A DNA stretch of 64,000 nucleotides from Lichenicola sp965198655 (lineage in GTDB: Bacteria; Pseudomonadota; Alphaproteobacteria; Acetobacterales; Acetobacteraceae), in NCBI GenBank assembly GCA_965198655.1, contig OZ240668.1, forward strand, positions 1,550,001-1,614,000, given 5' to 3'. This document shows, in pieces, positions 15,377 through 24,461 of the stretch; the first letter of the stretch is position 1, and each line of letters opens with the position of its first letter. Both the position numbers and the translations under genes were made by a program. The notes under the pieces were generated by a model. That model saw nothing but the letters and a program-made list of their open reading frames with translations. It did no database searches and was not told the origin of the DNA.

Positions 15377-16646
15377 TCGGCCGACGCTGACTCGTCCGCA
15401 GTGGGCCATCTACAACGCAGGCTGGACTGCTGAAGCGCGCTTCCGGACGGCGGTGTGCGGGCGTCGGTTCGGGAAGACGTTTCTAGCGGTCGAGGAGCTC
15501 CGCCGTGCGTGCCGGTTGGCAGTGCAGCGGAACGTCAGCACCGACAACGAAATTTGGTATGCGGCGCCCAACTTCAAGCAGGCCAAACGCGTGTTCTGGC
15601 GCCGCCTCAAGCGTGGCATCCCGAGCGGATGGATATCGGGCAAGCCGAACGAGACGGACTGCTCCATCGTCCTGACCAGCGGCCACATCGTGCGTTGCGT
15701 CGGACTGGACAATTATGATGCCTTGCGGGGCAGCGGCCTATGGTTCGTCGTAGTGGACGAGTGGGCCGACTGCCCGCCGGAGGCATGGTCAGAGACCCTG
15801 CGGCCGATGCTGTCCACGGCGGCCGGAAACGCCATCTTCATTGGCACGCCGAAAGGATTCGACCACCTGCGCGACAGCTACGTCGCCGGGCAGCCCGGCG
15901 GCAAGCCGGGCAACAAGAGCTTCATGTTCACTACGCTCCAGGGCGGCAACGTGCCTCCCGACGAGGTGGCGACGGCCCGTGCCGAACTGGACCCGCGCAC
16001 GTTCCGGCAGGAGTACGAGGCGAGCTTCGAGACCTTCGCCGGGCGCGTGCTCTACGCGTTCACGAGGGTGGACAGCGTCCGCCAGCGCGCCCTGGATGCG
16101 ACGGCGCCCCTCCTTCTCGGCATCGACTTCAATATCAACCCGATGTCCTGCACGGTTTGGCAGGCCGACGGCGAAGTGCTCCACCAAGTCGACGAAATCA
16201 TCCTTTCGACTTCGAACACTGACGAGCTGGTGTCGGAGATACGGCGGCGCTACGCCCGGGGCGGCACCCTTGGCCACGTGACGGCATATCCAGACCCGGC
16301 GGGTGCCCAGCGCAGGACATCCGCACAGGGCAGGACCGACATCGGCATCCTGCAGGGCGCCGGTATGCGCGTCATCGCGATGAGCAGCCATCCGCTGGTC
16401 AGGGACCGCATCAACGTCAGCAACGCGCGCTTCCTGTCCGCCGATGGGAAACGGCGGGCGTTCGTGGACCCACGATGCACGAAGAGCATTGAGGCGTACG
16501 AGCGCCTGGCCTACCGCGATGGGTCGAGCGAGCCGGACAAGGGCAGCGGCTACGACCACCTAGTGGACGCCACCGGCTACCTGCACTTCGGCCTCTACGC
16601 CTATAAGCCGCCGAAAACCGGCGCCGTCAACGTCATGGGCCGATGA
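15330..16646 (+). CDS. terL: Terminase large subunit
   Basis: About 438 residues. The packaging ATPase has Walker A CGRRFGKT at about 43-50 and Walker B VVVDEW at about 140-145; the C-terminal RNase-H-like nuclease begins with GIDFNINP at about 275 and has further acidic residues near YDHLVDATGY. I chose the GTG at 15330 because GGAGG precedes it; the frame is open from 15297 too. It overlaps the small subunit gene by about 47 bases. It cuts concatemeric DNA and drives it through the portal. Confidence 0.92.
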   Translation: MPTKTLRSLRKQKAPSRPTLTRPQWAIYNAGWTAEARFRTAVCGRRFGKTFLAVEELRRACRLAVQRNVSTDNEIWYAAPNFKQAKRVFWRRLKRGIPSGWISGKPNETDCSIVLTSGHIVRCVGLDNYDALRGSGLWFVVVDEWADCPPEAWSETLRPMLSTAAGNAIFIGTPKGFDHLRDSYVAGQPGGKPGNKSFMFTTLQGGNVPPDEVATARAELDPRTFRQEYEASFETFAGRVLYAFTRVDSVRQRALDATAPLLLGIDFNINPMSCTVWQADGEVLHQVDEIILSTSNTDELVSEIRRRYARGGTLGHVTAYPDPAGAQRRTSAQGRTDIGILQGAGMRVIAMSSHPLVRDRINVSNARFLSADGKRRAFVDPRCTKSIEAYERLAYRDGSSEPDKGSGYDHLVDATGYLHFGLYAYKPPKTGAVNVMGR

Positions 16647-16663
16647 CGGCCAGGAGAGGCGCG

Positions 16664-17671
16664 ATGCCGCTGAAGGCCAGCGACCTGCACGTGGTGTCGG
16701 TCATCAACAACCCGCGCCGCTGGCGGTCCCGCGTCCGTTTGCTGCGCGAGTTCATCGAGCACATGCGCGAGCAGGGCGTCTCGCTGACCCTGGTCGACCA
16801 CGCGTTCGGCGAGCGCGACCACAACATCGATCCTGACGACCCCGTCCTGAACGGCGTCCGGCATGTGCGGGTGCGCGGCGGTGCCTCTCAGGAGATCTGG
16901 ATCAAGGAGGCGCTCGTCCGGGTCGGCGTCCGCCACCTGCCGGACGACTGGCGCTACCTGGCCTGGGTCGATGCCGACGTGCGGTTCGAGCGCCGTGACA
17001 TGGCGCTCGAGACGCTGCATATGCTCCAGCATCACCAAGTCGGCCAGCCCTGGTCGCACTCGGTGGACCTTGGCCCCGACCGGTCGCCCATGGCGAACGA
17101 GTGGGGCAACGCGGTGGACCGCAGCTTTTCGGCCGCCTGGGTCGCGGGCGACGTGGACACCGTGAGCCAGGCATACGGGTTCGTGCCTGGTCGCGAGCAG
17201 TCCCGCGCCCTGTTGCAGAACAGGGATGCCGACCCTCGACAGCACTATGGCTTCGCCTGGTCCGCGCGTCGCGAAGCATATGAGGGCGTCGGCGGCCTGC
17301 CGGACTGGATGATTACAGGGGCGGCAGACTACCACATGGCCTGCGCGTTCGCAGGCAAACTCGGACCTTCGGATAACTACCGGACGCCCGGCTGCGAACG
17401 GCGCCTTCGGGACCTGGCAGAACGCTGCGACCGCCACGTCCGCCAGGACATCGGCGTCGTGCCCGGACTCCTGATGCACGGCTGGCACGGCTCGAAGCAG
17501 AAGCGGTTCTACCTGTCGCGCGAGGAGATCGTGCGCGAGAGCGGGTTCGACCCCGATCTGGACCTGACCTGGGACTGGCAGGGAATCCCGTCGCTGAGCA
17601 GCGACAACCGACTGCTGCGGGATGGCCTCCGGCGGCTGAACACGGTCCGCGACGAGGATTCGAATGACTAG
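16664..17671 (+). CDS. Glycosyltransferase-like protein in the head operon
   Basis: A 335-residue protein with AGGAGAGG ahead of the ATG. The N-terminal fragment HVVSVINNPRRWRSR, then YLAWVDADVRF at about residue 105 with a D-x-D metal motif, and WSARREAYEGVGGLPDW are typical of GT-A fold glycosyltransferases (family 2-like). It would move a sugar from a nucleotide-sugar donor onto an unknown acceptor: modified DNA bases, capsid or a surface glycan. Its position between terminase and portal, followed by a P-loop kinase, favours a virion or DNA target. Confidence 0.65.
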   Translation: MPLKASDLHVVSVINNPRRWRSRVRLLREFIEHMREQGVSLTLVDHAFGERDHNIDPDDPVLNGVRHVRVRGGASQEIWIKEALVRVGVRHLPDDWRYLAWVDADVRFERRDMALETLHMLQHHQVGQPWSHSVDLGPDRSPMANEWGNAVDRSFSAAWVAGDVDTVSQAYGFVPGREQSRALLQNRDADPRQHYGFAWSARREAYEGVGGLPDWMITGAADYHMACAFAGKLGPSDNYRTPGCERRLRDLAERCDRHVRQDIGVVPGLLMHGWHGSKQKRFYLSREEIVRESGFDPDLDLTWDWQGIPSLSSDNRLLRDGLRRLNTVRDEDSND

Positions 17672-18164
17672 GCTCGCCGGGGTGGACGTGAGCGCCTTCC
17701 CGGTGCTGGTCCTGACCGGCGCGCCCGGCGCGGGGAAGACGTCGCTCGGCGAGGCGCTCCGCGAGCGCGGCACGGTGCTCGTCGAGCAGTGGTGCGTCCG
17801 CTGCTTCCACCTGCCACGCGACTGGTCGGGGTGCGGCCCCGACGACGAGCGCCTGGCCTGCGCAGTGATGGCGCCGCTTGCCGATGCCTACGCCTCCTCG
17901 GGGCGCCGGGTTGCGCTGTCGGACGTCCGAGACGAGGACGCGCGCTGGCTCCGGACGAGGCTGACGCACCCGGCAAAGTTGATCAGCCTTATTGCCGATG
18001 ACGACGCGATCGCCGCCCGGGTCGCGGCCCGGACATCCGGCTTCACGGACGTTGGCGAGGCGGTGGCACGCAACAAGGCCCTGCGGAGCCGCAGCCTCGT
18101 TGCCGACGAGCTGCGGATTGATACGACGCACCTCCGATCGGCTGCGGAACTCGTCGACGGCTGA
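17664..18164 (+). CDS. P-loop nucleotide kinase-like protein
   Basis: A 166-residue protein with Walker A TGAPGAGKTSL at residues 18-28 and the rest of a small kinase fold (a central DV, then AAR and KAL lid-like segments). It resembles the AAA_33/shikimate-type small kinases of phages; the substrate could be a nucleotide, nucleoside or sugar. Its ATG overlaps the end of the glycosyltransferase gene, so the two are made together and may form a two-step modification pathway. Confidence 0.65.
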   Translation: MTRLAGVDVSAFPVLVLTGAPGAGKTSLGEALRERGTVLVEQWCVRCFHLPRDWSGCGPDDERLACAVMAPLADAYASSGRRVALSDVRDEDARWLRTRLTHPAKLISLIADDDAIAARVAARTSGFTDVGEAVARNKALRSRSLVADELRIDTTHLRSAAELVDG

Positions 18165-18186
18165 CGGATGACAAGGAGAGCTACCG

Positions 18187-19665
18187 GTGGATTGGCAGGC
18201 TCTCCAGGCAAGTATGCCGAAGGACGCAGACCTCCCGCCGAGGGCGTTCCGCATCGCCGCGCTGACCGCGACGCTCGAGGGGCGGCACTACGACCACCTG
18301 CGGCACGCATTCAGCGACGAGATTTCGGGGGCGGGCGAGTATATCCCGCTCGGCTCGCGGCGTCCTTCGGTCAGGGCAGGCATCTGCAGGACAGTAGTCG
18401 ACGACAGCGTCGCGCTGCTTTTCTCCGAGGGCCACTTCCCCGTCGTGCACGCCTCGACCAAGGCGACAATCGACGCAGTGGCCGCCTGGTCAAAGGACCG
18501 CAAGCTCAACGAGGTCATGGCGGACGCCGCAACCAGAGGCTCCGTGGGCAGCGTTGCTTTGCTGTTTCGCGTGCTTCGGTCAAAGCCGTTCGTCAGCGTC
18601 CTTTCGACGGCGTTCCTCACGCCGACATGGGACCCTGAGGACCCTGACAGCCTTCTGAAAGTCACCGAACGCTACAAGGTCCGCGGGTCCGACTTGGTCG
18701 CTCAGGGCTACTCGGTGGCTGCGGATGCCGGGAATGAGCAGTATTGGTTCCAGCGCACTTGGGATGCGACCGAGGAAACCTGGTTCCTGCCACAGAAGGT
18801 GAGCGACGCCCGCGAGGGTAAGCAACCGGTGCGGGACACCGAAAAATCCGTTGTCCACGGGTTGGGCTTCCTGCCCATCGTCTGGATCCGCAACTTAAGC
18901 GGCGGCGATGACGTGGACGGGGCCTGCACTTTCGAAGCGGCAATTAGCACCAGCGTCGAGGTCGATTACCAGTTGTCCCAGGCGGGCAGGGGACTGAAAT
19001 ACGCCTCCGACCCGCGCTTGGTAATCAGGGACCCGGGTGGCCAGGACAAACCACTTACCGGTGGAGCGGCGAACGCAATCGTTCTGTCTGACCCGACGGC
19101 GGAAGCCAAGTTCTTGGAGATTTCCGGGGAGGCGGCAAATGCAGTCTTGGAGCACGTCAAGTTCCTGCGGCACACGGCCCTCGAAGTGACCCACGGCTCG
19201 CGAGCAGACCCGGACAAGCTCGCCGCGGCACAGAGCGGCCGGGCCATGGAGCTGCTGAACCAGCCGCTGGTCTGGCTCGCTGACCGCCTCCGGACCAGCT
19301 ACGGCGAGGGTGCCCTCCTTAGCCTGATGCGGATGCTGTGTGCGGCCAGCCGCAAGGTGGTAGGCGGCCTGGTCATCGGCGGCACGAAGGTCAGCAACCT
19401 GTCGGCAGACGGCCTCAGCTTGAGGTGGCCCGCTTGGTTCGCACCGACGGCCAGCGACTTGCAGGCGACCGCGACGACCATGGTGTCCCTCACCGGCGCC
19501 GGAATCCTGAGCGAGCAGACGGCGACCCGCGTCGTCGCGCCCGCTCTGGACGTCGAGGACGTCGCCGCCGAGCGGAAGCTCATCCTCACCGAGGTCGAGG
19601 CCGAGCAGGCGCGCGCCAAGGATGCCGCCGCACAAATCAAGGCCACTAAGGTCCTCGCGGCATGA
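18187..19665 (+). CDS. Portal protein
   Basis: A 492-residue protein from a GTG with AAGGAGAG upstream. Size, place after terminase, and the mixed alpha/beta body followed by the C-terminal helical segment beginning FAPTASDLQATATTM fit an SPP1 gp6-like portal. It forms the dodecameric ring through which DNA is packaged and onto which the connector and tail assemble. Confidence 0.85.
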   Translation: MDWQALQASMPKDADLPPRAFRIAALTATLEGRHYDHLRHAFSDEISGAGEYIPLGSRRPSVRAGICRTVVDDSVALLFSEGHFPVVHASTKATIDAVAAWSKDRKLNEVMADAATRGSVGSVALLFRVLRSKPFVSVLSTAFLTPTWDPEDPDSLLKVTERYKVRGSDLVAQGYSVAADAGNEQYWFQRTWDATEETWFLPQKVSDAREGKQPVRDTEKSVVHGLGFLPIVWIRNLSGGDDVDGACTFEAAISTSVEVDYQLSQAGRGLKYASDPRLVIRDPGGQDKPLTGGAANAIVLSDPTAEAKFLEISGEAANAVLEHVKFLRHTALEVTHGSRADPDKLAAAQSGRAMELLNQPLVWLADRLRTSYGEGALLSLMRMLCAASRKVVGGLVIGGTKVSNLSADGLSLRWPAWFAPTASDLQATATTMVSLTGAGILSEQTATRVVAPALDVEDVAAERKLILTEVEAEQARAKDAAAQIKATKVLAA

Positions 19666-19916
19666 GCGATATCGAAAACCTGCAGGCGCTGGTCGACGAG
19701 GCAGCAGCCCGCCTGGGTGCGGCGTCCGCAATTCTGGTCGTCAGCGACCCGCGCGGTTTCAACGCCATGTCGATGAGCGGCCTGACGTCGCACAAGGAAG
19801 CCGTGCTCCTGCTCGCGTCCGCGACGCACATGGTCCTGCTCGGGCACGACGATGCCGTGCTCGCCGGTGACGCTGGCGAGGATCGCAAGCGGGTCGCGGA
19901 AGCCCTCCGGACCTAA
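19662..19916 (+). CDS. Small head-operon protein, unknown function
   Basis: An 84-residue protein whose ATG overlaps the portal stop. N-terminal helix, then alternating beta-prone segments. No family is recognised. Many phages carry a small gene in this slot between portal and scaffold. Confidence 0.5.
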   Translation: MSDIENLQALVDEAAARLGAASAILVVSDPRGFNAMSMSGLTSHKEAVLLLASATHMVLLGHDDAVLAGDAGEDRKRVAEALRT

Positions 19917-19988
19917 GGGAATCGACGGCGGCCGTCTCCGGACGGCGCCCGGGCGGGGCAGGGCCGCACTTAAATACGAGGAAAATCC

Positions 19989-20633
19989 ATGTATCTCCGC
20001 TCCCTGCAGCTCGCCCGGGAGGGCATGCTGCGCGCTCCCGAAGGCGCGCCCACCGGCGACCCGACACCGGCCGTCGTCCCCGTCGTGCCGGTGGTCCCGG
20101 CGACCCCGAGGGCTTCGGTGCCGGAGGTCTACAGCTCCGAGTTCGTCCGGGCAGCTCTAGCCGAGCGGGACAGCCTGAAGGCTGCCGTCGCCGCGACCGA
20201 GTCCAAGGCCGCCGAAGCTCGCGCCGCCGCCGACAAGGTGGCGTCTGAGGCAAGGGCGGCTTTGGAAAAGGCAGTGAAGGACGCGGAAGCCAATGTAACC
20301 CGTGCGGCCAAGGCCCTGGACGACAGGCTCATCCGCGCCGAGGTCAAGGCCACGGCGGTAGAGGCGGGCTTGGCCCACCCTGACTTCCTGCGGCTCATCG
20401 ACACCTCGGCCGCCAAGGTGAACGAGGACGGCGACGTGGTCCTGCCCGAGGGCTTCTGGGCGAAAATCAAGGCCGACCTGCCGCACCTGTTCGCCGCGAC
20501 CGGCGCAGACCGGGGCACGACTTCGCAGCCGCGCGCCACGCCGAAGCCCGCCGCCGCCGTGACGAAGCACGTGCGCGACATGACGCCGGAAGAGGCCACC
20601 GCCGCCGAGGCTGCCCTGCTCTCGCGTCGCTAA
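19989..20633 (+). CDS. Scaffolding-like protein
   Basis: A 214-residue protein. A Pro/Val-rich linker (residues about 20-45) precedes a long Ala/Glu/Lys coiled coil (about 52-120), then a compact charged domain with HPDFLRLIDTSAAKVNEDG and a basic C-terminus. This is the build of phage capsid scaffolds, and it lies directly before the major capsid gene. No protease motif is seen. Confidence 0.7.
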   Translation: MYLRSLQLAREGMLRAPEGAPTGDPTPAVVPVVPVVPATPRASVPEVYSSEFVRAALAERDSLKAAVAATESKAAEARAAADKVASEARAALEKAVKDAEANVTRAAKALDDRLIRAEVKATAVEAGLAHPDFLRLIDTSAAKVNEDGDVVLPEGFWAKIKADLPHLFAATGADRGTTSQPRATPKPAAAVTKHVRDMTPEEATAAEAALLSRR

Positions 20634-20745
20634 TCGACCCGCCGGGCGATCCGGCACCACCGACACCCATCCAGCAGCCGCCGACGAGCCTCGGGTTCGA
20701 CCCCCGTGATGCCGCCTGCGCGCAACCCAACGAGGAAAACACACG

Positions 20746-22098
20746 ATGCCGATCGCCGACTTTCCGGCTGCGCTGCAGCCGATCATCCAGCAGGGCTTCC
20801 TGGCCCGCCGGTTCCAGACCGGTCTCAAGAGCACCCTGGGCTTCCGAGCCATCGCCGACCGCGTGACGTTCCCTGGTCGCATCGGCCAGACAATCACCGA
20901 GACCCGCCGTGGCCTGAAGGCACCCGTCGAAACCCCGACCGCGGTGACCGCGAACACGGGCCTCGACAACGGCATGACGCCGACGAGCTGGACCGTCGAA
21001 CAGTATTCGATGGGCATCGATCAGTATAACGATACCCTCGACCTCAACATGGTCTCCGAAGGCGTCGGTATCGCGCGCCAGTTCCTGGCTAATGCCGAAG
21101 TCAACGGCACGCAGGCCGTGCAGTCGCTCGACCGCATCGCCCGCAACACCCTGTTCTACGGCAACAGCGGCGGCAACGTCCTTGATGTCGGCGGCTACCT
21201 GGGCGGCAACACCAGCGTGAGCACCGCGCTGGGCGCCGATGCGAGCACCCTGCACGTCGATGACATCCGTGGATTCGTGAACGCGGTCACCGCGACCGGC
21301 GTCGTGCAGCCAGTGTCGAACGCCAACCCGCTCACCGTCTACGTGAACGGCGCGCCCTACGTCCTCATCGGCGTCACCGCCGACGGCGCTGGCTCCAACA
21401 TCTCGACCGCTCCGCGCGGCACGAGCGGAACGCTGCAGTTCTCCGGCAACGTGGCCGAGGCGAACGGCGCCGCGGGTGCCGCAGTCGTGGCCTTCAGCGC
21501 GCCGAGCGTGATCCGTCCGAACGGGCGCCTCACCACCGGCTCGCTGGTCGCCGGTGACACCCTGAGCTTCAAGGCGGTCCAGTCGGCCGTGACCAAGCTC
21601 CGTCGCAATGCGGTGCCGACAATCGACGGCCTGTTCAACTGCACGCTCTCGGACGAGCAGCTCCAGGGCCTGTTCGACGACGCCCAGTTCCAGAACATGT
21701 TCCGCGGCGCCTACCAGTCGCGCGAGTTCCGTCAGGGCGAGGTCTTCGAGCTCATGGGGGTCAGGTTCATTCCGACCACCGAGAGCCCGCAGCAGACGCT
21801 GAACGGGCAGGCCATCCACCGCGCGATGGTCGTGGGCAAGGGGGCGCTGGTCGAAGGCGACTACGCCGACACCGGCTACAGCGACCTGCCGGAGACGCTG
21901 GCGGACCTGAAGGAGATGCACGACGGCATCTGCATGGTGACCAGGGCGCCGCTCGACCGCCTCGGCCAGGTCATCGCCCAGTCCTGGTACTGGATCGGTG
22001 GGTTCGCGCTTCCGACGGACGTTACGGCCAACCCGGCCATCATTCCGACGGCGACGAATTCGGCCCTAAAAAGGGGTGTGGTCATCGAATCGTTCTAA
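20746..22098 (+). CDS. Major capsid protein
   Basis: A 450-residue protein located after the scaffold. The N-terminal arm (LPA-like, LQPIIQQGFLARRFQTGLKS), the E-loop region and a central beta-rich insertion (about residues 180-270, GVTADGAGSNISTAPRGTSG) fit an HK97-fold capsid protein with an added surface domain. It has a clean ribosome site (GAGGAAAACACACG). It builds the icosahedral shell. Confidence 0.85.
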   Translation: MPIADFPAALQPIIQQGFLARRFQTGLKSTLGFRAIADRVTFPGRIGQTITETRRGLKAPVETPTAVTANTGLDNGMTPTSWTVEQYSMGIDQYNDTLDLNMVSEGVGIARQFLANAEVNGTQAVQSLDRIARNTLFYGNSGGNVLDVGGYLGGNTSVSTALGADASTLHVDDIRGFVNAVTATGVVQPVSNANPLTVYVNGAPYVLIGVTADGAGSNISTAPRGTSGTLQFSGNVAEANGAAGAAVVAFSAPSVIRPNGRLTTGSLVAGDTLSFKAVQSAVTKLRRNAVPTIDGLFNCTLSDEQLQGLFDDAQFQNMFRGAYQSREFRQGEVFELMGVRFIPTTESPQQTLNGQAIHRAMVVGKGALVEGDYADTGYSDLPETLADLKEMHDGICMVTRAPLDRLGQVIAQSWYWIGGFALPTDVTANPAIIPTATNSALKRGVVIESF

Positions 22099-22140
22099 CA
22101 ACAACGGCTCGCTTGCAAGCGCCCGTGTCTCCATGGAGGC

Positions 22141-22920
22141 ATGGGCGACTTACAAGACCACGCATACGTAAAAACCTGCCGACGCTGCCAGCTTGCTCTG
22201 GTCGCGCACGAGCACTTCTATGTTCAGCGTGGCAAGAAGGCGGCAAAGGATGGGTATCAGTCCTACTGCAAAGCTTGTGAGAAGACGAGGGCCATGGCGT
22301 GGCAGAAGACCAACCCGGATAAGAAGGCTGCCTCTGACAGGAAGCAGAACCAGAAGCCGGAACGGAAGGCAAAGTCCAACGCCCGCAAGCGCGCAAGCTA
22401 CCATGCTGACCCAGCAGCAGCGAACGCGCGAACCGTCGCCTGGAACCGTGCCAACCCCGAGAAGGCGGCTGAACGCAGTAGACGTTGGGCTGACAACAAC
22501 CGTGAGCGGATGCGTGAGATACAGCGCAACCACTACTGGAACGCGGAAGGCCGCCGCGAGCGCTGTCTGGATCACGCACGCCTGTCGCATGCTTTCCACA
22601 AGGACAGGGCTATCTTTGGCCCCGGTGGCGAGCGCCTAGACCGGGCCTACTGGTTCGCTGTACTCGACGCATTCGAACACGCCTGCTGCTACTGCGGCGA
22701 GGTGACCACGATGACCATCGAGCACCTCACGCCCTTCCGGAAGGGCGGCAGGAACGAGCGCGGCAACATCGCCTGCGCCTGTCGGTCCTGCAACACCCGG
22801 AAGAAAGACAGAACTCTGGAGGAGTTCGCGCCCGACCGCGCTGCCGATATCCGGCGGCTTGCGGACATCCGCATCGCGGAGAACGACAATGGCCCGAGCG
22901 AACAGCCGGTCGCAGCCTAA
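22141..22920 (+). CDS. Free-standing HNH endonuclease
   Basis: A 259-residue protein. The N-terminus carries CRRC and CKAC zinc-finger pairs, the middle is a long basic repeat of K/N/P and R (DNA binding), and the C-terminus has CCYCGE, then IEHLTPFRKGGRNERGN and CRSCN, an HNH/zinc-finger nuclease core with H in IEHL and N in RGN. It sits just behind the major capsid gene in the same direction, the classic place for a homing endonuclease. No ribosome site is seen. Confidence 0.8.
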   Translation: MGDLQDHAYVKTCRRCQLALVAHEHFYVQRGKKAAKDGYQSYCKACEKTRAMAWQKTNPDKKAASDRKQNQKPERKAKSNARKRASYHADPAAANARTVAWNRANPEKAAERSRRWADNNRERMREIQRNHYWNAEGRRERCLDHARLSHAFHKDRAIFGPGGERLDRAYWFAVLDAFEHACCYCGEVTTMTIEHLTPFRKGGRNERGNIACACRSCNTRKKDRTLEEFAPDRAADIRRLADIRIAENDNGPSEQPVAA

Positions 22921-23095
22921 CCCGCAACAGCCTCCGCAACCGGAAGCCGCCCCCCAGCGGATCCGTTTGCTGCGGCCCTATGGCTTCTACGACGAGGGCG
23001 TCCCTCGCTTCTGGCGACAGGATGCCCTCGTCGAACACCCCGACGACATCGCGATCCTCATCGAACGAGGCGCATCTGTCGATGTCCTGGAGTAG
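22889..23095 (+). CDS. Small head protein, unknown function
   Basis: A 68-residue protein whose ATG lies inside the end of the HNH gene, behind GGAGAACG. The Pro/Gln-rich N-terminus is followed by IRLLRPYGFYDE and a C-terminal helix IAILIERGASVDVLE. This layout is common for small proteins next to capsid genes in alphaproteobacterial phages; a decoration or connector role is a guess. Confidence 0.55.
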   Translation: MARANSRSQPNPQQPPQPEAAPQRIRLLRPYGFYDEGVPRFWRQDALVEHPDDIAILIERGASVDVLE

Positions 23096-23098
23096 TCG

Positions 23099-23503
23099 AT
23101 GTCCGCGACCGTGACCGCCACCGGCCCGCTAACCGACGCCGAACGGGTCGATGCGCGCCGGTTCTGCGGCTACCCAGTCTATGGGCCCGGTGCCTCGGGT
23201 TTCGTCGGGTATCGGTTTTTCCAGGCTTACGGGATGCTCGAGTATCGTCTGACCAACTTGGCAGACAACGAGCTTATCGTGCTGCGGACTTACCTCGCGC
23301 AGCTCGCCCCATTGGAGACTGGCATCCTCGGCGCGGCTGCGAACCTCGACACGCAGTCGGCCGCCGTCTGGACGAGGAACGCCAACGAGATCCGCGACCG
23401 CGAGCGTCTCTACGATGGCTGGCGGCGGAGGCTGTGCTCGTTTCTGGGCGTGCCTCCGGGGCCAGAGTTTGGCGGCGGGGACGGCGGCCGGATTATCATT
23501 TAG
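23099..23503 (+). CDS. Head-tail connector-like protein
   Basis: A 134-residue protein, largely helical, with a Gly/Tyr-rich fragment CGYPVYGPGASGFVGYRFFQ near the start. Size and place (first conserved gene after the capsid) suggest an adaptor or connector protein of the head completion ring. No motif proves it. Confidence 0.55.
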   Translation: MSATVTATGPLTDAERVDARRFCGYPVYGPGASGFVGYRFFQAYGMLEYRLTNLADNELIVLRTYLAQLAPLETGILGAAANLDTQSAAVWTRNANEIRDRERLYDGWRRRLCSFLGVPPGPEFGGGDGGRIII

Positions 23504-23778
23504 GCGGAGCCGGGTTCGAACTCGATCATGCCAAAGGCCACAAAAGGACTTCTTCCTGGGCTAAGCCTATGTGCCGCCGTAACAACGCCCCGGTCACCGA
23601 CCTCGGCGTAGCCTTCGGGCCATCCTTGTTGCCAGAGAAGAATGTCGCACTCGTAGCCACCCTGCGCTCGAAGAAAACCCTTGATCTGGAACGGACCGCC
23701 CGTGGGCGGAACGACCTCGACCGGATGCCCGATGTCTGGCCAGTAGCCCCCGTTTACCCTCACCAAGCACCACGGCAT
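23500..23778 (-). CDS. Counter-oriented small protein in the head/tail junction
   Basis: A 92-residue protein with AAGGG about 8 bases before the ATG. It has several Trp/Gly/Pro turns and alternating strands (MPWCLVRVNGGYWPDIG), like a small beta-barrel. Function unknown. It is the first of three minus-strand frames (23500, 23902, 24462) that interrupt the plus-strand structural operon and look like later insertions. Confidence 0.45.
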   Translation of the reverse strand: MPWCLVRVNGGYWPDIGHPVEVVPPTGGPFQIKGFLRAQGGYECDILLWQQGWPEGYAEVGDRGVVTAAHRLSPGRSPFVAFGMIEFEPGSA

Positions 23779-23901
23779 GTCCGAACCCTTCGTGACAACG
23801 TAACGACTGGACCGTAGCGGCTGGCGTCTCTAGGTCAACTGCGTCCGGCTGGAGGTCTCGTCGGTGCCGCTGACTTGCTTCCTCGGCGGCGCGCGGTACC
23901 A

Positions 23902-24266
23902 TCAGTCCGACCGAACAGCGACCCATACCGGCTCCGGCAAGTTGCCACACTCGGCAGCGGCGCGCATGTCGGGGCTGAGTTCCGCAAGCTGCTCGGTTGT
24001 CCGCTTTTCAACGCGAACCCCCGTCAAGGTCCTGATTACTTCTTCCGGCTCGCCCCAGTCGCCGGTATCCCAGATACTGTCAGCACCCGGCTTCCAGACG
24101 CCGACGCATGTGATGCCGGTGTCGTTCGGCATGTGCATCACGTAGGTCGGACCGCAGCCCTCGGCTTCGTCCTCCGGGTTTGGATGGCGCCGGACCTCGA
24201 CATGGTCACCGACGCTCGGGCGCTGCGCCTCGAAACAGGTCGGCAGCCCATAGATTTGTCGGTCAC
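23902..24266 (-). pseudogene. Counter-oriented small gene, probably frameshifted
   Basis: From the GTG at 24266 with CCGGAG upstream the frame closes early, but a one-base shift leads into a long frame ending at 23902. That frame carries SVGDHVEVRRHPNPEDEAEG, similar in layout to VGALVRVERGPDDENGA in the 24462 gene. A GTG at 24141 could start a shortened 79-residue product. It looks like a decayed paralogue of the 24462 gene, sitting upstream of a duplicated connector-gene start. Confidence 0.45.
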
Positions 24267-24267
24267 G

Positions 24268-24455
24268 CGGTAGCTCCGGAGAATGACATGGACGGAACCC
24301 GCATCCAGGCCCTCGTCAACCGCAGATATGCTCTATCCGCCGCCCGCGTCGGCCTACCGCAAGCCCAATACCGACCTTCCTGCTCCAGCAACCCCCGCTT
24401 CGGCGAACCTTATGGCCAAGCTGCCTGCCGCGTTCTCGGTCGACAGACAGCGGCC
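24268..24455 (+). repeat. Partial duplicate of the 5' end of the 24829 gene
   Basis: From GCTCCGGAGA through the first 55 or so codons this copies the start of the gene at 24829: it reads MDGTRIQALVNRRYALSAAR against MDGSRIQSLVNRGYALSAQR. The copy keeps the ribosome site and ATG (24288) but loses the frame after about 35 codons and cannot make the full protein. The pair of copies brackets the minus-strand gene 24462-24806. It occupies most of the 24267-24461 interval. Confidence 0.75.
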
Positions 24456-24461
24456 GGATCG

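Noticed and set aside
20157..21921. Long minus-strand frames over the scaffold and capsid genes
   Set aside because: They are shadows of strongly biased high-GC codons in clearly recognised plus-strand genes.
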